Shown one piece after another: positions 50,005-58,650 of a stretch of 64,000 bases of DNA. The translations under genes were made by a program, and so were the position numbers. Every line of letters begins with the position of its first letter. The stretch's first letter is position 1. This stretch comes from Verrucomicrobiaceae bacterium (lineage in GTDB: Bacteria > Verrucomicrobiota > Verrucomicrobiia > Verrucomicrobiales > Verrucomicrobiaceae), in the NCBI GenBank assembly GCA_027484445.1, contig JAIXSY010000055.1:372001-436000 (forward strand), read 5' to 3'. The notes beneath the pieces are model-generated. The model worked only from the letters and a program-made list of their open reading frames with translations, was not told the origin of the DNA and made no database searches.

Positions 50005-50466
50005 TTGCACCCAGCTGTCTCCAGCGTCCCAGACCGAGCCCGCGTCCTCCTCGTGGAGGAAAGCCTGCCCTACCGACGCGTGATCCGCGAGGCACTCACC
50101 TCTTTTCGCCAGTGCGAGGTGGATGACTGCCCGACGGCCGAGCGCGCCTTCGAGCTGGCCCTGTCCCGCCCCTACCAGCTGCTCATTTTAGCCGTCTCCC
50201 TCCCTGACATAAGCGGGGTCATGCTGGATCGCCTGATCGCCCGCGCTTATCCGCTGGCACATCCGGGCAGCCACACGGCTCCTCCGGTCATTTTTTTGAC
50301 CAAAAACGAACACAGCAGCGAACTCACCCCAGACCAACGCAATGCTCGACGTCGTGGCACCGTTCCCTACCCACCCCGGCTAGACATCTTGCTGCCACTG
50401 ACGGCTGGTCTGCTGCCAGAGAGCCTGCCCACCAGTCCCCTTCCCCTCCCACCCCGTGTTCCCTGA
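50005..50466 (+). CDS. Receiver-like protein lacking the phosphorylation site
   Basis: 153 residues, TTG start. The fold pattern of a response regulator receiver is visible (RARVLLVEESLPYRRVIREA, ERAFELALSRPYQLLILAVS), but the phosphoacceptor Asp is replaced: LLILAVSLPDISG has Ala where LLDVxLPDxSG is normal. No equivalent of the conserved Lys is found after VIFLTKNEHSS. The last 50 residues are Pro/Arg/Leu-rich. It overlaps trpF by 11 bp. Either a pseudo-receiver or a weakly expressed relic; the TTG start is uncertain. Confidence 0.6.
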   Translation: MHPAVSSVPDRARVLLVEESLPYRRVIREALTSFRQCEVDDCPTAERAFELALSRPYQLLILAVSLPDISGVMLDRLIARAYPLAHPGSHTAPPVIFLTKNEHSSELTPDQRNARRRGTVPYPPRLDILLPLTAGLLPESLPTSPLPLPPRVP

Positions 50467-51115
50467 CCCCTCCGCCTCCCACCCCGCCGTGAAGATTTGC
50501 GGCATCACCCAGCGCCAGCAGGCACATGACATCGTGGCTCTCGGTGCCGATGCTCTCGGGATCAATTTTTGGCCCAAATCCAAGCGCTACCTGCCGCTGG
50601 ATCAGACCGATTGGCTGCCCGAGCTGCACGGCAGCACCACGCTCGTGGCTGTGCTAGTGAATGCAGATGAACGCACAGTAGATACCCTGCTGGAAGAAGG
50701 GCTAGTCCACATCCTGCAACTCCACGGAGACGAGACCCCCACCCAGGTCGCTGCCCTGCAAGAGAGAGGAGCCCAGGTCATCAAAGCCCTGGCCGTTCGG
50801 GACCAAGCCTCTCTGGCACGGATCGGTGATTTCCCCTGTGAGACCCTTTTGCTCGATGCCTTCAATCCCAGCCTCTATGGTGGTACGGGAGAAACCTTCC
50901 CGTGGGAGTTGGCCCGGCTGGCACAGGAACTCTACCCTGACAAGCGCTTCATCCTCTCCGGCGGATTGACCCCGGCAAACGTCCGTGAAGCCATCGAGGC
51001 GACTCAACCTGCGGCGGTCGATGTGGCCAGCGGGGTCGAGGCTGCGCCTGGCATCAAGGACTTAGAGCTTGTGCGCACCTTCATTGAGCAAGCTCGCTGC
51101 GCCCACCTGCGCTAA
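50456..51115 (+). CDS. trpF: Phosphoribosylanthranilate isomerase TrpF
   Basis: A 219-residue TIM-barrel enzyme of tryptophan synthesis, converting PRA to CdRP. Motifs: VKICGITQRQQAHDIVALGA at the N-terminus (catalytic Cys), INFWPKSKRYL, LVAVLVNAD, ILQLHGDETP, LLDAFNPSLYGGTGETFPWE (catalytic Asp region), LSGGLTPANVREAI and AVDVASGVEAAPGIKD. GTG start at 50456 inside the pseudo-receiver's 3' end; the nitroreductase gene follows after 23 bp. No other trp genes are in the window. Confidence 0.95.
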   Translation: MFPDPSASHPAVKICGITQRQQAHDIVALGADALGINFWPKSKRYLPLDQTDWLPELHGSTTLVAVLVNADERTVDTLLEEGLVHILQLHGDETPTQVAALQERGAQVIKALAVRDQASLARIGDFPCETLLLDAFNPSLYGGTGETFPWELARLAQELYPDKRFILSGGLTPANVREAIEATQPAAVDVASGVEAAPGIKDLELVRTFIEQARCAHLR

Positions 51116-51138
51116 CCTTTTCTCCGCGAAGATTCCTC

Positions 51139-51738
51139 ATGTCGCTGCCCACTCACGCACAAGCTTCCGCTCTGATCCGCCATCGTCGCTCCATCAAACC
51201 CACCGACCTGGACCCGCATCGCGAGATCAGCACCGAGCTGCTCACCCAGATCCTGGAAGATGCCACCTGGGCTCCCAACCATGGCCTGACGGAACCCTGG
51301 CTGTTTCATCTCTTTCAGAGGAACAGTCGCGACGAACTGGCCAAGCAGCTGCAACAAGCCTATCGCGACATCACCCCTGCTGCTGAGTTCCGTGCCGATA
51401 AGCTGGCCAAGATGGGAGAAAACCCAAGGCTGGCGCCGGTCGTCATCGCCGCTGTGATGAAACGACAGGGAGCTGGTGGAAAAATTCCCGAAATTGAGGA
51501 AATCGAAGCCGTCGCCTCTGCTCTGCAAAATCTACAGCTCAGTGCCACAGCAGCCGGACTGGGAGGCTACTGGTCCTCGCCCGCCGTTCTTGATGCCCCA
51601 AGCTTCAAAAGCTGGCTCGGCCTGACTGAAGCAGACCGTTGCATCGGTCTGATCTATCTCGGCTGGCCTAAAGCCACCCTGACCTGGCCTCGCAGCGCCC
51701 GCCGCCCACTGGCAGAAAAGGTCATTTGGCATTCGTGA
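51139..51738 (+). CDS. Nitroreductase-family flavoprotein
   Basis: 199 residues. The N-terminal IRHRRSIKPTDLDPHREIS, ILEDATWAPNHGLTEPWLFH and the C-terminal ATAAGLGGYWSSPAVLDAPS and LIYLGWPKATLTWPRSARRP match the FMN-binding nitroreductase family of the TM1586/YdjA type. These enzymes reduce nitro-aromatics or other substrates with NAD(P)H; the physiological substrate is unknown. Likely co-transcribed with trpF. Confidence 0.9.
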   Translation: MSLPTHAQASALIRHRRSIKPTDLDPHREISTELLTQILEDATWAPNHGLTEPWLFHLFQRNSRDELAKQLQQAYRDITPAAEFRADKLAKMGENPRLAPVVIAAVMKRQGAGGKIPEIEEIEAVASALQNLQLSATAAGLGGYWSSPAVLDAPSFKSWLGLTEADRCIGLIYLGWPKATLTWPRSARRPLAEKVIWHS

Positions 51739-51884
51739 GAGGGATCGTTCCAGGATCAAAAATCTTGACCCACACATCAAAAAACGCCGATGCGCGTTCA
51801 CATCATTTGCAAATTCACTTCTTGAAAGCGTCGCTTGGGGCTGGGCTTTCTACAGGTGCTCTTTATGGTTCACCCCGAAGTCAG

Positions 51885-52772
51885 TCATTCGGCTTCATTT
51901 TGCACAGCCTGCATCCACGCTTGCAGCGCGCTTTGCCAGGAACGGATGGGCGAGCCGAGGCAGTGAGAGAGTCTCGCATTCGACATGACGGTGTGGCGTG
52001 GACGCTGGGCGATGAAGCCGGTGAAGTCATCCAGCCGAGTGCCTTGTACCGAGACAGGCTGAGGCAGCAGTCCGGCTTGCCAGGCTTGGTCGCAGACTTC
52101 CTGGGCGTAAGTCTGCCATGTGGCACGTCCGCTGTTGCAGAGGTGCAGGATTTTTTCTTCCCAAGCTTCCTGCTGCCAAAGCTGTTCCAGCCAATGAGCG
52201 ATGTCGTGCACGCTCGTGGGCACACTCCACTTATCACCGATGCCAGAGACAGATTGCCCTGACTGTGCTTGGCGCAGGATTTGATCTGGAAAGCTACCTG
52301 CGGTGCCAAACAGCCAAGAAACCCGCGCCACAAGAGCACGAGAACAGGACTGAAGAACCAAGATCTCTGCCTCTCGCTTGGTGCGACCATAATGGCAGAC
52401 AGGCTCTGCGGCGCTGGTTTCCGTGAGCAAGATGTCATCCTGCCCCCCGAAGACATAATCGGTGCTGATGTGGAGCATGGGAATGCTGCGTGCTTCACAA
52501 AGCAGCGCCAGCTCTCGGCTAGCCTCTGCGTTCACTTGGCTTGCGATCTCAGGCTGACGTTCACAGGCATCAGGGCTGCCCATCGCGGCGCAGTGGATGA
52601 GCAAATCGAAGTCGAGATGGCTCAATCGGCGCTTGATCTCGGCAGGCTGGGAAAGGTCCAAGTCGGCACGGGTCGGTGTCAAAAGAGTGTGCCGAGCCCG
52701 GTAGTGCTGGACCAAGGCACCGCCGAGTCGTCCGGTTGTGCCGGTGATCAGTATTTTTCTTTCCTCAGACAT
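51885..52772 (-). CDS. dTDP-4-dehydrorhamnose reductase-like (RmlD) SDR protein
   Basis: 295 residues from ATG 52772. Rossmann motif ILITGTTGRLGGALVQHY, LIHCAAMGSPDACERQPEI, MLHISTDYVFGG, the YxxxK in HYGRTKREAEILV and VARVSWLFGTAGSFPDQIL are those of RmlD/extended SDR. Enzymes of this family make dTDP-L-rhamnose, but paralogues act on other nucleotide sugars, and rmlABC is not nearby. The track start adds 44 residues covering the divergent promoter region. It is divergent from the FAD oxidoreductase gene. Confidence 0.88.
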   Translation of the reverse strand: MSEERKILITGTTGRLGGALVQHYRARHTLLTPTRADLDLSQPAEIKRRLSHLDFDLLIHCAAMGSPDACERQPEIASQVNAEASRELALLCEARSIPMLHISTDYVFGGQDDILLTETSAAEPVCHYGRTKREAEILVLQSCSRALVARVSWLFGTAGSFPDQILRQAQSGQSVSGIGDKWSVPTSVHDIAHWLEQLWQQEAWEEKILHLCNSGRATWQTYAQEVCDQAWQAGLLPQPVSVQGTRLDDFTGFIAQRPRHTVMSNARLSHCLGSPIRSWQSALQAWMQAVQNEAE

Positions 52773-52891
52773 GACACTCTTGCCATGTCGATGGCTCCAT
52801 CGCTTGCAATCCCTTTCCTGGCATTCATCATGCATCACAGGCACATGCGCGCCGCCTGGAGAGACCGTGAATCCAAGCTTTGACCCCTTCC

Positions 52892-54139
52892 ATGTCCCAG
52901 CCATCCATCGCCATCATCGGCGCCGGCCTCGCCGGCTTAGCCTGCGCGCGGCATTTGGCTCGGGCAGGTCTCGCGTTTCGGATCTTTGAGGCTGGAGATG
53001 CCGTGGGCGGAAGAGTCCGCTCGGATCGCGTGGAGGGCTTCACCCTGGATCGTGGTTTCCAAGTCCTGCTCACCGCTTACCCTGAGGCCAAGCAAGTGCT
53101 GGATTTTGAAGGCTTGAACCTGCGCCCTTTGTATCGCGGTGCAGATGTTTTTTTCCAAGGAACACGCCACCGACTCGCGGATCCGTTTCACCACCCCATC
53201 GATGCCCTGAAAAGCCTGCCGGATGGATTGATCCCCTGGATGGACAAATGGCGAACCCTGGTGCTGCGCAAGGAGACCTCCGGCATCCGAGAAGTGGCGC
53301 GCCGCCTGCCAGAAATGGAGACGGAAGATTACCTCAAGGACTTCGGCTTTAGCGACGAGGCAATCGACCGCTTTTTCCGCCCCTTTTTTGGAGGTGTATT
53401 TCTGGAAAAAGACCTCCGCACCTCCGCGCGGATGTTTCTTTTCCTCTACTCGATGTTTCAGAAAGGCGGTGCCTCCATTCCTGCGCACGGCATCCAGGCG
53501 ATTCCCGAGCAGCTCGCCATCGCCCTACCGCCAGACAGCCTGCGCCTGAATTGCCCGGTGGCGGCCATCGAACCGGGACGTGTGTCACTGGAATCTGGGG
53601 AGATCGTGGAGGCTAGCCATATCATTCTGGCGGTGAGTGAGGAGGCGGCCTTTCACCTACTGCCAGATTCGGTGGGGGAAAAACCCAAACCGCCGCGCAG
53701 CACCACCTGCCTTTATTTCACCACCAGCGATCCATTGCCAGGTCGATCCATCCTGAGTCTGGATGGGGAAAACCGAGGGCCGGTGAACAATGCATGCGTG
53801 CTGACCCACGCTGCGCCTGAACGCGCTCCGCAGGGACAGCACCTGATCAGTACGAGCATCATCGGGGCGCCTTCCAGTGCCGAACTTGAAGAAGTGGTGC
53901 GTGAGCAAATGGCGCGCTGGTTTGGCCCCGTGGCCAGACGGTGGCGCCACCTGCGGACCTATCAGATCCGCCACGCACAGCCTGAGGGCAGGCAATTGCG
54001 CCCTGGTGATGAACCACAGCCCGCCGTGATCGCACCGGGTCTCTTCCGTTGTGGCGACTACGTGGAAGATGTGTCCATCAATGGAGCCCTGATGAGTGGT
54101 CGCCGGGCCGCAGATGCCGTGATCGGTAGCCTAGCCTGA
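52892..54139 (+). CDS. FAD-dependent amine-oxidase/protoporphyrinogen-oxidase-like protein
   Basis: 415 residues. N-terminal dinucleotide-binding motif IAIIGAGLAGLACARHLARA and FEAGDAVGGRVRSD, LDRGFQVLLTAYPEA, then VFLEKDLRTSARMFLFLYSM and the C-terminal FAD-binding GLFRCGDYVEDVSINGALMS GRRAADAVIG. This is the NAD(P)-binding Rossmann/amine oxidase fold. Related proteins act as carotenoid or phytoene-type desaturases or as HemG-like oxidases. Substrate unknown. I prefer ATG 52892 to the TTG at 52880 because it sits directly before the Rossmann strand. Confidence 0.85.
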   Translation: MSQPSIAIIGAGLAGLACARHLARAGLAFRIFEAGDAVGGRVRSDRVEGFTLDRGFQVLLTAYPEAKQVLDFEGLNLRPLYRGADVFFQGTRHRLADPFHHPIDALKSLPDGLIPWMDKWRTLVLRKETSGIREVARRLPEMETEDYLKDFGFSDEAIDRFFRPFFGGVFLEKDLRTSARMFLFLYSMFQKGGASIPAHGIQAIPEQLAIALPPDSLRLNCPVAAIEPGRVSLESGEIVEASHIILAVSEEAAFHLLPDSVGEKPKPPRSTTCLYFTTSDPLPGRSILSLDGENRGPVNNACVLTHAAPERAPQGQHLISTSIIGAPSSAELEEVVREQMARWFGPVARRWRHLRTYQIRHAQPEGRQLRPGDEPQPAVIAPGLFRCGDYVEDVSINGALMSGRRAADAVIGSLA

Positions 54140-54226
54140 AATCAAAGTCAGCCCCATGCCTCAGGCCAAAGTACATGCGGCCTCAAGCCATGGCCGATGG
54201 GAACTTTGGCCTGGAGCCAGGACAAC

Positions 54227-54721
54227 TCACCAGCACCACGGATTGTGCCCCCAGCCATTGCCGCCCCAGCCTGGACCGCCGAAGTGATTCACGACCAAGC
54301 CACTGCGGAAAGGCGAGCCCCAGGGTGCTGCCCCATAACGAAAGCCACCGGTGCGACCGTAGGGATAGCCTGACCATCCAGCCCGATAGGGTGATATACC
54401 ACGGCGCACATAAACTGGACGGCCCCGCACCGCGTGGTGACGATTCCATCCGCCATTCCAGCCTCCGAAGTAGAGACGCTGGTCACGGCTAGCTCCAATG
54501 CGCGATCCAGCCAGAGAGCCGAGTAGGCCACCGATGGCTGCACCTTCCAAAGGTCTTCCACTCTGATTTCCAAGGATGGCACCGAGCATCCCGCCGCCCA
54601 CGGCACCGACCACTGCGCCATTTTGTTCATTGGGTCCTGCGTAAGGATTCACACAAGAGGTTAGGGGTAGCGTTGCGAGCATTGCCCCCACGGTCACCAT
54701 TCGATGCAGTTTTGTTTTCAT
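54227..54721 (-). CDS. Glycine-zipper lipoprotein
   Basis: 164 residues with a lipoprotein signal (MVTVGAMLATLPLTSCVNPY; lipobox LTSC). A glycine-zipper segment follows (GAVVGAVGGGMLGAILGNQS, GAAIGGLLGSLAGSRIG), then a Gly/Trp/Tyr/Arg-rich tail (YFGGWNGGWNRHHAVRGR, GGPGWGGNGWGHNPWCW). The zipper resembles Rickettsia 17-kDa antigen/SlyB-like lipoproteins that span or associate with the outer membrane. The track start adds 25 residues ahead of the signal. Function unknown. Confidence 0.82.
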   Translation of the reverse strand: MKTKLHRMVTVGAMLATLPLTSCVNPYAGPNEQNGAVVGAVGGGMLGAILGNQSGRPLEGAAIGGLLGSLAGSRIGASRDQRLYFGGWNGGWNRHHAVRGRPVYVRRGISPYRAGWSGYPYGRTGGFRYGAAPWGSPFRSGLVVNHFGGPGWGGNGWGHNPWCW

Positions 54722-54851
54722 AGATAGGTCTGGAGTTTGGCTTCGGCCTCGCGGACCGAATCTCGAATTGGACTCCCCTGCCCTGAGTTCATTCATTCAA
54801 ACCCAAGTTTTTTCCTGATGCATTTCAGTGATCCCAGTGGCTATGAAACGC

Positions 54852-55985
54852 CTAGTTTTTGGATCGAAAAAACGGAATGCCTAACCGCTCTGCCATGCGC
54901 TGGGGCCGCCTCAGGGCTTCTGCCATGCGCTGAGACTCATCCGCACCGCGAAGGTCTTTGCAATCTGGGTGAGCCTCAGGTGAGTCGATCAATCCCAGGT
55001 GGTGAAGCACGTGCGCTGTGCTGTGCTTGTAGGGGGAAGCGCTCATGCGATCGTCCAACCGGAAGACCAAATCCTCGAACGACTGAAAGGCTTCAAAGAG
55101 CTTGTAAACGCGCGTGTCGAAGCACCCCGAACCGGTCTTGAACTTCTTTTCCACCACCTCATCCAGCAGCCACATGTCACGTGCAGCACAGATCAATGGA
55201 CAGGCACTGACTCCTGCCCCGATCAAGAGCGGAAGGCCAAGACGGATCGCAGTCGGGATGCCATAGTCATCGCCGCTGTGAGGCGCAAACGGCAGATTCA
55301 GGGAGCGGCACATGGCTGCCCAGTAGAGAAAATGTGGTTCATCCAGAGTGCTGATTTTTCCCCCCACATACTTTGGATGCAGAGCGATCTGATGCAGCAG
55401 CCAGGGCTCATAGGGTGTGGCCCAGGGCACAAAGGAAGGCTCCAAGGCATGAGCGATCGCCGGGTGAGTGATGTGCTCTGCGATTTCGAAATAGGCGTCT
55501 CGACGAGCCTCAGGCTCCAGCAGATTCAGCAGCCGCGATGTCATGATCATGACCTCCGCATTCGAATGACTCTGCGCGATGTCGAGCAGGGGCCAGTAGC
55601 GCTCGGCCTGGAAGACCTCATCGTTTTGTGCACCGCGCGCAGTTACACCCGCGATGAACTTGGCTTCTGGGAAATCAGCTCGGAATCTCCGCAGGACCTC
55701 AGCGTAGAGTTCATCCGACAGATCGAAAATGTAGCCCGTGTCTGCATTCAGCACGAAGACCATCTCCACCCCGTAGTAATCGCCACACTGCTGCATCCAG
55801 CGCACACTTCGGGAAAAGCCCTCCCAATCTGGCTGACCGTCTTTAAAGGGCAACAAAGTCGCCACGCAGAGCCGAGCCTTGGTGGTGTGATCCACCAGTG
55901 TTTCTTCGGCCGTGTGAGCCCAAACGGTTTCGCACCAGCGCGTGGTGGGGGTCAGGTCCTTGGGATCAGTGATGAGGTCGATCAT
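54852..55985 (-). CDS. DHDPS/aldolase-superfamily protein
   Basis: 377 residues with a TIM-barrel pattern: ARLCVATLLPFKDGQPDWEG, GVEMVFVLNADTGYIFDLSD, AKFIAGVTARGAQND, NAEVMIMTSRLLNLLEP, VGGKISTLDE (candidate Schiff-base Lys) and LPLLIGAGVSACPLICAARD. This resembles the dihydrodipicolinate synthase family of C-C lyases, but it is longer than DapA (about 295) and lacks the exact DapA signatures, so it probably acts on another 2-oxo acid substrate. No operon partner is evident. Confidence 0.7.
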   Translation of the reverse strand: MIDLITDPKDLTPTTRWCETVWAHTAEETLVDHTTKARLCVATLLPFKDGQPDWEGFSRSVRWMQQCGDYYGVEMVFVLNADTGYIFDLSDELYAEVLRRFRADFPEAKFIAGVTARGAQNDEVFQAERYWPLLDIAQSHSNAEVMIMTSRLLNLLEPEARRDAYFEIAEHITHPAIAHALEPSFVPWATPYEPWLLHQIALHPKYVGGKISTLDEPHFLYWAAMCRSLNLPFAPHSGDDYGIPTAIRLGLPLLIGAGVSACPLICAARDMWLLDEVVEKKFKTGSGCFDTRVYKLFEAFQSFEDLVFRLDDRMSASPYKHSTAHVLHHLGLIDSPEAHPDCKDLRGADESQRMAEALRRPQRMAERLGIPFFRSKN

Positions 55986-56106
55986 ATATGATCGCCTTTA
56001 ACGCGCAGATGTCACCTCAGCAAGTCGCGTTTTGCGACCTTTCTCAAAGTTCGCAAAAAAAGCCCGATTGCCTCATGGCACAGGTTTTCTCGACCTAAAC
56101 GTGGGC

Positions 56107-57468
56107 TCAATACGGAGCGTGTCCTGGGGTGCGAGCGAAAGCGACGACATCGCGAATGTTGCTGACGCCTGTCACGAACATCAAAAGCCGCTCAAATCCC
56201 ATGCCATATCCTGCATGTGGCACCGAACCATAGCGACGCAGATCCACATACCAGCGGTAGGTTTCCTCATCCAGTCCCTGCGCATTCATTGCCGTCGTCA
56301 GCCGATCCAGTCGCTCCTCACGCTGGCTACCTCCGATGATCTCCCCGATGCCCGGCACCAGCAAGTCCATGGCAGCGACCGTGCGTTCATCATCATTCTG
56401 CCTCATGTAGAAGGGCTTGATCGCCTTTGGGTAATTGTAAATCGTCACAGGTCCCTGGACGTGCTCTTCAGCCAAAAACCGTTCATGCTCGGTCTGAAGA
56501 CCTTCCCCCCAAACCACGGGATGCTCAAAGGAGCGGCCGGATTTCAAAAGCAATTCCACCGCCTCAGAGTAGCTGATGCGCTCGAAGGGTTTGTCTAAGG
56601 TCTGCTGCAGCCTTGAGATCAGCGCTTTGTCCACGAACTTATTGAAGAACTCCAGCTCATCGGGGCACTCAGACATCATCGCCTGCACGAGGTAGCGCAC
56701 ATTCTCCTCTGCCAGAGTCATGTCGGCAAAGAGATCATAAAAGGCCATCTCGGGCTCGATCATCCAGAACTCAGCCGCATGACGCGCTGTATTGCTGTTC
56801 TCCGCGCGGAAGGTTGGGCCAAAGGTGTAAATGTTTCCCAAGGCACAGGCAAAAGCCTCTCCCTGTAGTTGACCACTCACCGTCAGGTAAGTCGGACGGC
56901 CAAAGAAGTCTTCCTCGGGCTTTGTCGGAACGTTTGGCTTCTGTGTCGTGACGCGGAACATCTCACCCGCGCCTTCGCAATCGCTGCTGGTGATGATCGG
57001 CGTATGAACGTGGAAAAAGCCGCGCTCCTGGAAGAAACGATGCACCGCAAAAGCCATCTTACTGCGCACGCGGAACACGCTGCCGAACAAATTTGTCCGG
57101 GGCCGCAGATGGGCAATCGTGCGCAGGAACTCGGGCGTGTGTCCCTTCTTTTGCAGAGGATAACTAGCGTCTGCTTCCCCCAAGATCTTCAAATCGTGGA
57201 CCTGAACTTCCCATTTTTGACCAGGTGCGGGAGAGTCGATCAAGGCCCCCACCACCTCCACCGAGGTGCCGGTGAGAATGCGTGGAAGAAGCTCCGCGCA
57301 GGGCAGGCCTGCATCCACCACCCCCTGCAAGCCCTTGAAGCATGAGCCGTCCGTGAGTTCCAGGAAGGAGCAGGATTTGGAATCTCTTTTGGTTCGGACC
57401 CAACCGCGAACGGTAATCGAGGCACGGGGAGACTCGGAAGCTAGAATCTGGCTGAGGGTTTCGAGCAT
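56107..57468 (-). CDS. asnS: Asparaginyl-tRNA synthetase
   Basis: A 453-residue class II synthetase. The N-terminal OB-fold anticodon-binding domain has [20 protein letters not shown] and FKGLQGVVD. Catalytic motifs are [45 protein letters not shown] (motif 2), and [36 protein letters not shown] (motif 3); the ending is typical of AsnRS. I start at ATG 57468 ([13 protein letters not shown]). It lies about 40 bp after khpA on the same strand. Confidence 0.96.
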   Translation of the reverse strand: MLETLSQILASESPRASITVRGWVRTKRDSKSCSFLELTDGSCFKGLQGVVDAGLPCAELLPRILTGTSVEVVGALIDSPAPGQKWEVQVHDLKILGEADASYPLQKKGHTPEFLRTIAHLRPRTNLFGSVFRVRSKMAFAVHRFFQERGFFHVHTPIITSSDCEGAGEMFRVTTQKPNVPTKPEEDFFGRPTYLTVSGQLQGEAFACALGNIYTFGPTFRAENSNTARHAAEFWMIEPEMAFYDLFADMTLAEENVRYLVQAMMSECPDELEFFNKFVDKALISRLQQTLDKPFERISYSEAVELLLKSGRSFEHPVVWGEGLQTEHERFLAEEHVQGPVTIYNYPKAIKPFYMRQNDDERTVAAMDLLVPGIGEIIGGSQREERLDRLTTAMNAQGLDEETYRWYVDLRRYGSVPHAGYGMGFERLLMFVTGVSNIRDVVAFARTPGHAPY

Positions 57469-57509
57469 GAATCCCAAACACTGCACGCGTCTCTGCCTCA
57501 GGTCAAAGA

Positions 57510-57836
57510 TCAAGCCTGTCCGGCTGCGATTCGTTCCTCACGTTCCTTCTCTTGCTCCGGGGTTTCTTCAGCCTCTAGATCACGCGCTGCCCCGACTCTC
57601 AGACTGACTTTCAGGCCATGCTTTTCAGCCGCTGTGTTCAACAGCGAACGAATCGAACTCGCAGTCATGCCATTTTTGCCAATCACATGACGAACATCCT
57701 GTGGAGCCAATTGCACTCGATACACGATGGCTCCATTCGCGTTGCGTCCCACAGCGATGCTGGCCTGCTGGGGATGATCAATCAAATTGGCGACCACATA
57801 GGTCAAAAATTCGCGGAGAGCTTCAGGAGCATCCAT
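57510..57836 (-). CDS. khpA: KH-domain RNA-binding protein KhpA-like
   Basis: A 108-residue protein: EALREFLTYVVANLIDHPQQ at the N-terminus, then RVQLAPQDVRHVIGKNGMTA SSIRSLLNTA with the KH signature GKNG. An acidic/Arg tail (ETPEQEKEREERIAAGQA) extends past the usual 75-80 residues. KhpA binds RNA and affects cell division and translation in several bacteria. Placement after rpsP matches the widespread rpsP-khpA(-rimM-trmD) order, though here asnS follows. The start was moved from 57890 to ATG 57836. Confidence 0.9.
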   Translation of the reverse strand: MDAPEALREFLTYVVANLIDHPQQASIAVGRNANGAIVYRVQLAPQDVRHVIGKNGMTASSIRSLLNTAAEKHGLKVSLRVGAARDLEAEETPEQEKEREERIAAGQA

Positions 57837-57868
57837 GGGCAGAGTGGGGTGAAAACGCAGACAAAGAA

Positions 57869-57905
57869 AAGCCGCCGGTAGAATCGTCAACCGGCGGCTT
57901 CGAAA
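57869..57905 (-). terminator. Hairpin between rpsP and khpA
   Basis: On the minus strand an 11-bp perfect stem AAGCCGCCGGT / ACCGGCGGCTT encloses a 10-nt loop and is followed by TTTTCTTTG. It lies just after rpsP (stop at 57924) and before khpA, so it probably terminates or attenuates rpsP transcription. Confidence 0.75.
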
Positions 57906-57923
57906 ATGAGATCATCAAAATTT

Positions 57924-58175
57924 TTATTTTGCGGCAGCGCTTCTAGCCTTCTTGATCAGGCTTTTCACGGTGTCGGTGGGCTGAGCTCCTTTGGAGATCC
58001 AAGCATCCACTTTGGCAAGGTCTAGCTGAGCATTGCCTTTCTCAATGGCAGGATCATAACTGCCAAGGATTTCAAGGAAACGGCCATCGCGCTTGAAGCG
58101 CTTGTCAGCAGCTACAACACGATACACGCGATGCCCGTGGGCACCTTCTTGACGGAGACGAAGAACAACAGCCAT
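57924..58175 (-). CDS. rpsP: 30S ribosomal protein S16
   Basis: An 83-residue protein: MAVVLRLRQEGAHGHRVYRVVAADKRFKRDGRFLE (RLRRxGxKxxPxYRIVVAD pattern), GSYDPAIEKGNAQLDLAKVD and WISKGAQPTDTVKSLIKKA are diagnostic of S16. It is part of the small ribosomal subunit. Upstream lies the small basic protein gene and downstream a strong hairpin. Confidence 0.96.
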   Translation of the reverse strand: MAVVLRLRQEGAHGHRVYRVVAADKRFKRDGRFLEILGSYDPAIEKGNAQLDLAKVDAWISKGAQPTDTVKSLIKKARSAAAK

Positions 58176-58306
58176 GTTAAAATCTTAATGGAATTCGAGG
58201 GCAGGGAGAGTGGGAGTGAAATGGGCGAAATCAAGCCGTATTTCAGGGATTTTCAGGACTATCGCAGAACCGCGAACCTGAGACATCCACTCCCCCAAAG
58301 GAAGGA

Positions 58307-58504
58307 TTACTCAGCAGCGGCGGCAGAGGCTTCAGCGGGCTTGGCAGCTTTTTTCGCAGGTGCCTTCTTGGCAGCTTTGCGGGCGACTTTGGGCAGGCTA
58401 GCGGCAGCTTTGCGGTTGGCACCTGACTTGGCCAACGCCTTCTTGCGGGCGATGTAGGCTTTGCGGCGACGACGTTTGATGATTTTATTGAGCTGCTGTC
58501 CCAT
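58307..58504 (-). CDS. Small basic protein next to rpsP
   Basis: A 65-residue, highly basic protein: an N-terminal MGQQLNKIIKRRRRKAYIARKKA block and a Lys/Ala/Pro tail (ARKAAKKAPAKKAAKPAEAS). I recognise the N-terminal block as recurring in Verrucomicrobia/Planctomycetes annotations as a small hypothetical protein; this is memory, not a search. The tail is like those of bacterial histone-H1-type proteins. RNA- or DNA-binding is likely; a ribosome-associated role is suggested by the neighbourhood. Confidence 0.75.
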   Translation of the reverse strand: MGQQLNKIIKRRRRKAYIARKKALAKSGANRKAAASLPKVARKAAKKAPAKKAAKPAEASAAAAE

Positions 58505-58650
58505 GTCGGAGGAGTGTTGGTTGCGGGTTGATTTTGTGAAAAGTGGGCCAGCAGAGTGACACCTTCCCGTGGCGAATCAAGAGCGGATTCACGCTCACGA
58601 CTTTTCTCCCCTTGCATCCCCCGAACGGCTGTTCTAATCCACGCGCTCTC

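Noticed and set aside
54999-55991. 330-aa plus-strand ORF opposite the DHDPS-like gene
   Set aside because: No recognisable domain; the opposite strand has a consistent TIM-barrel pattern.
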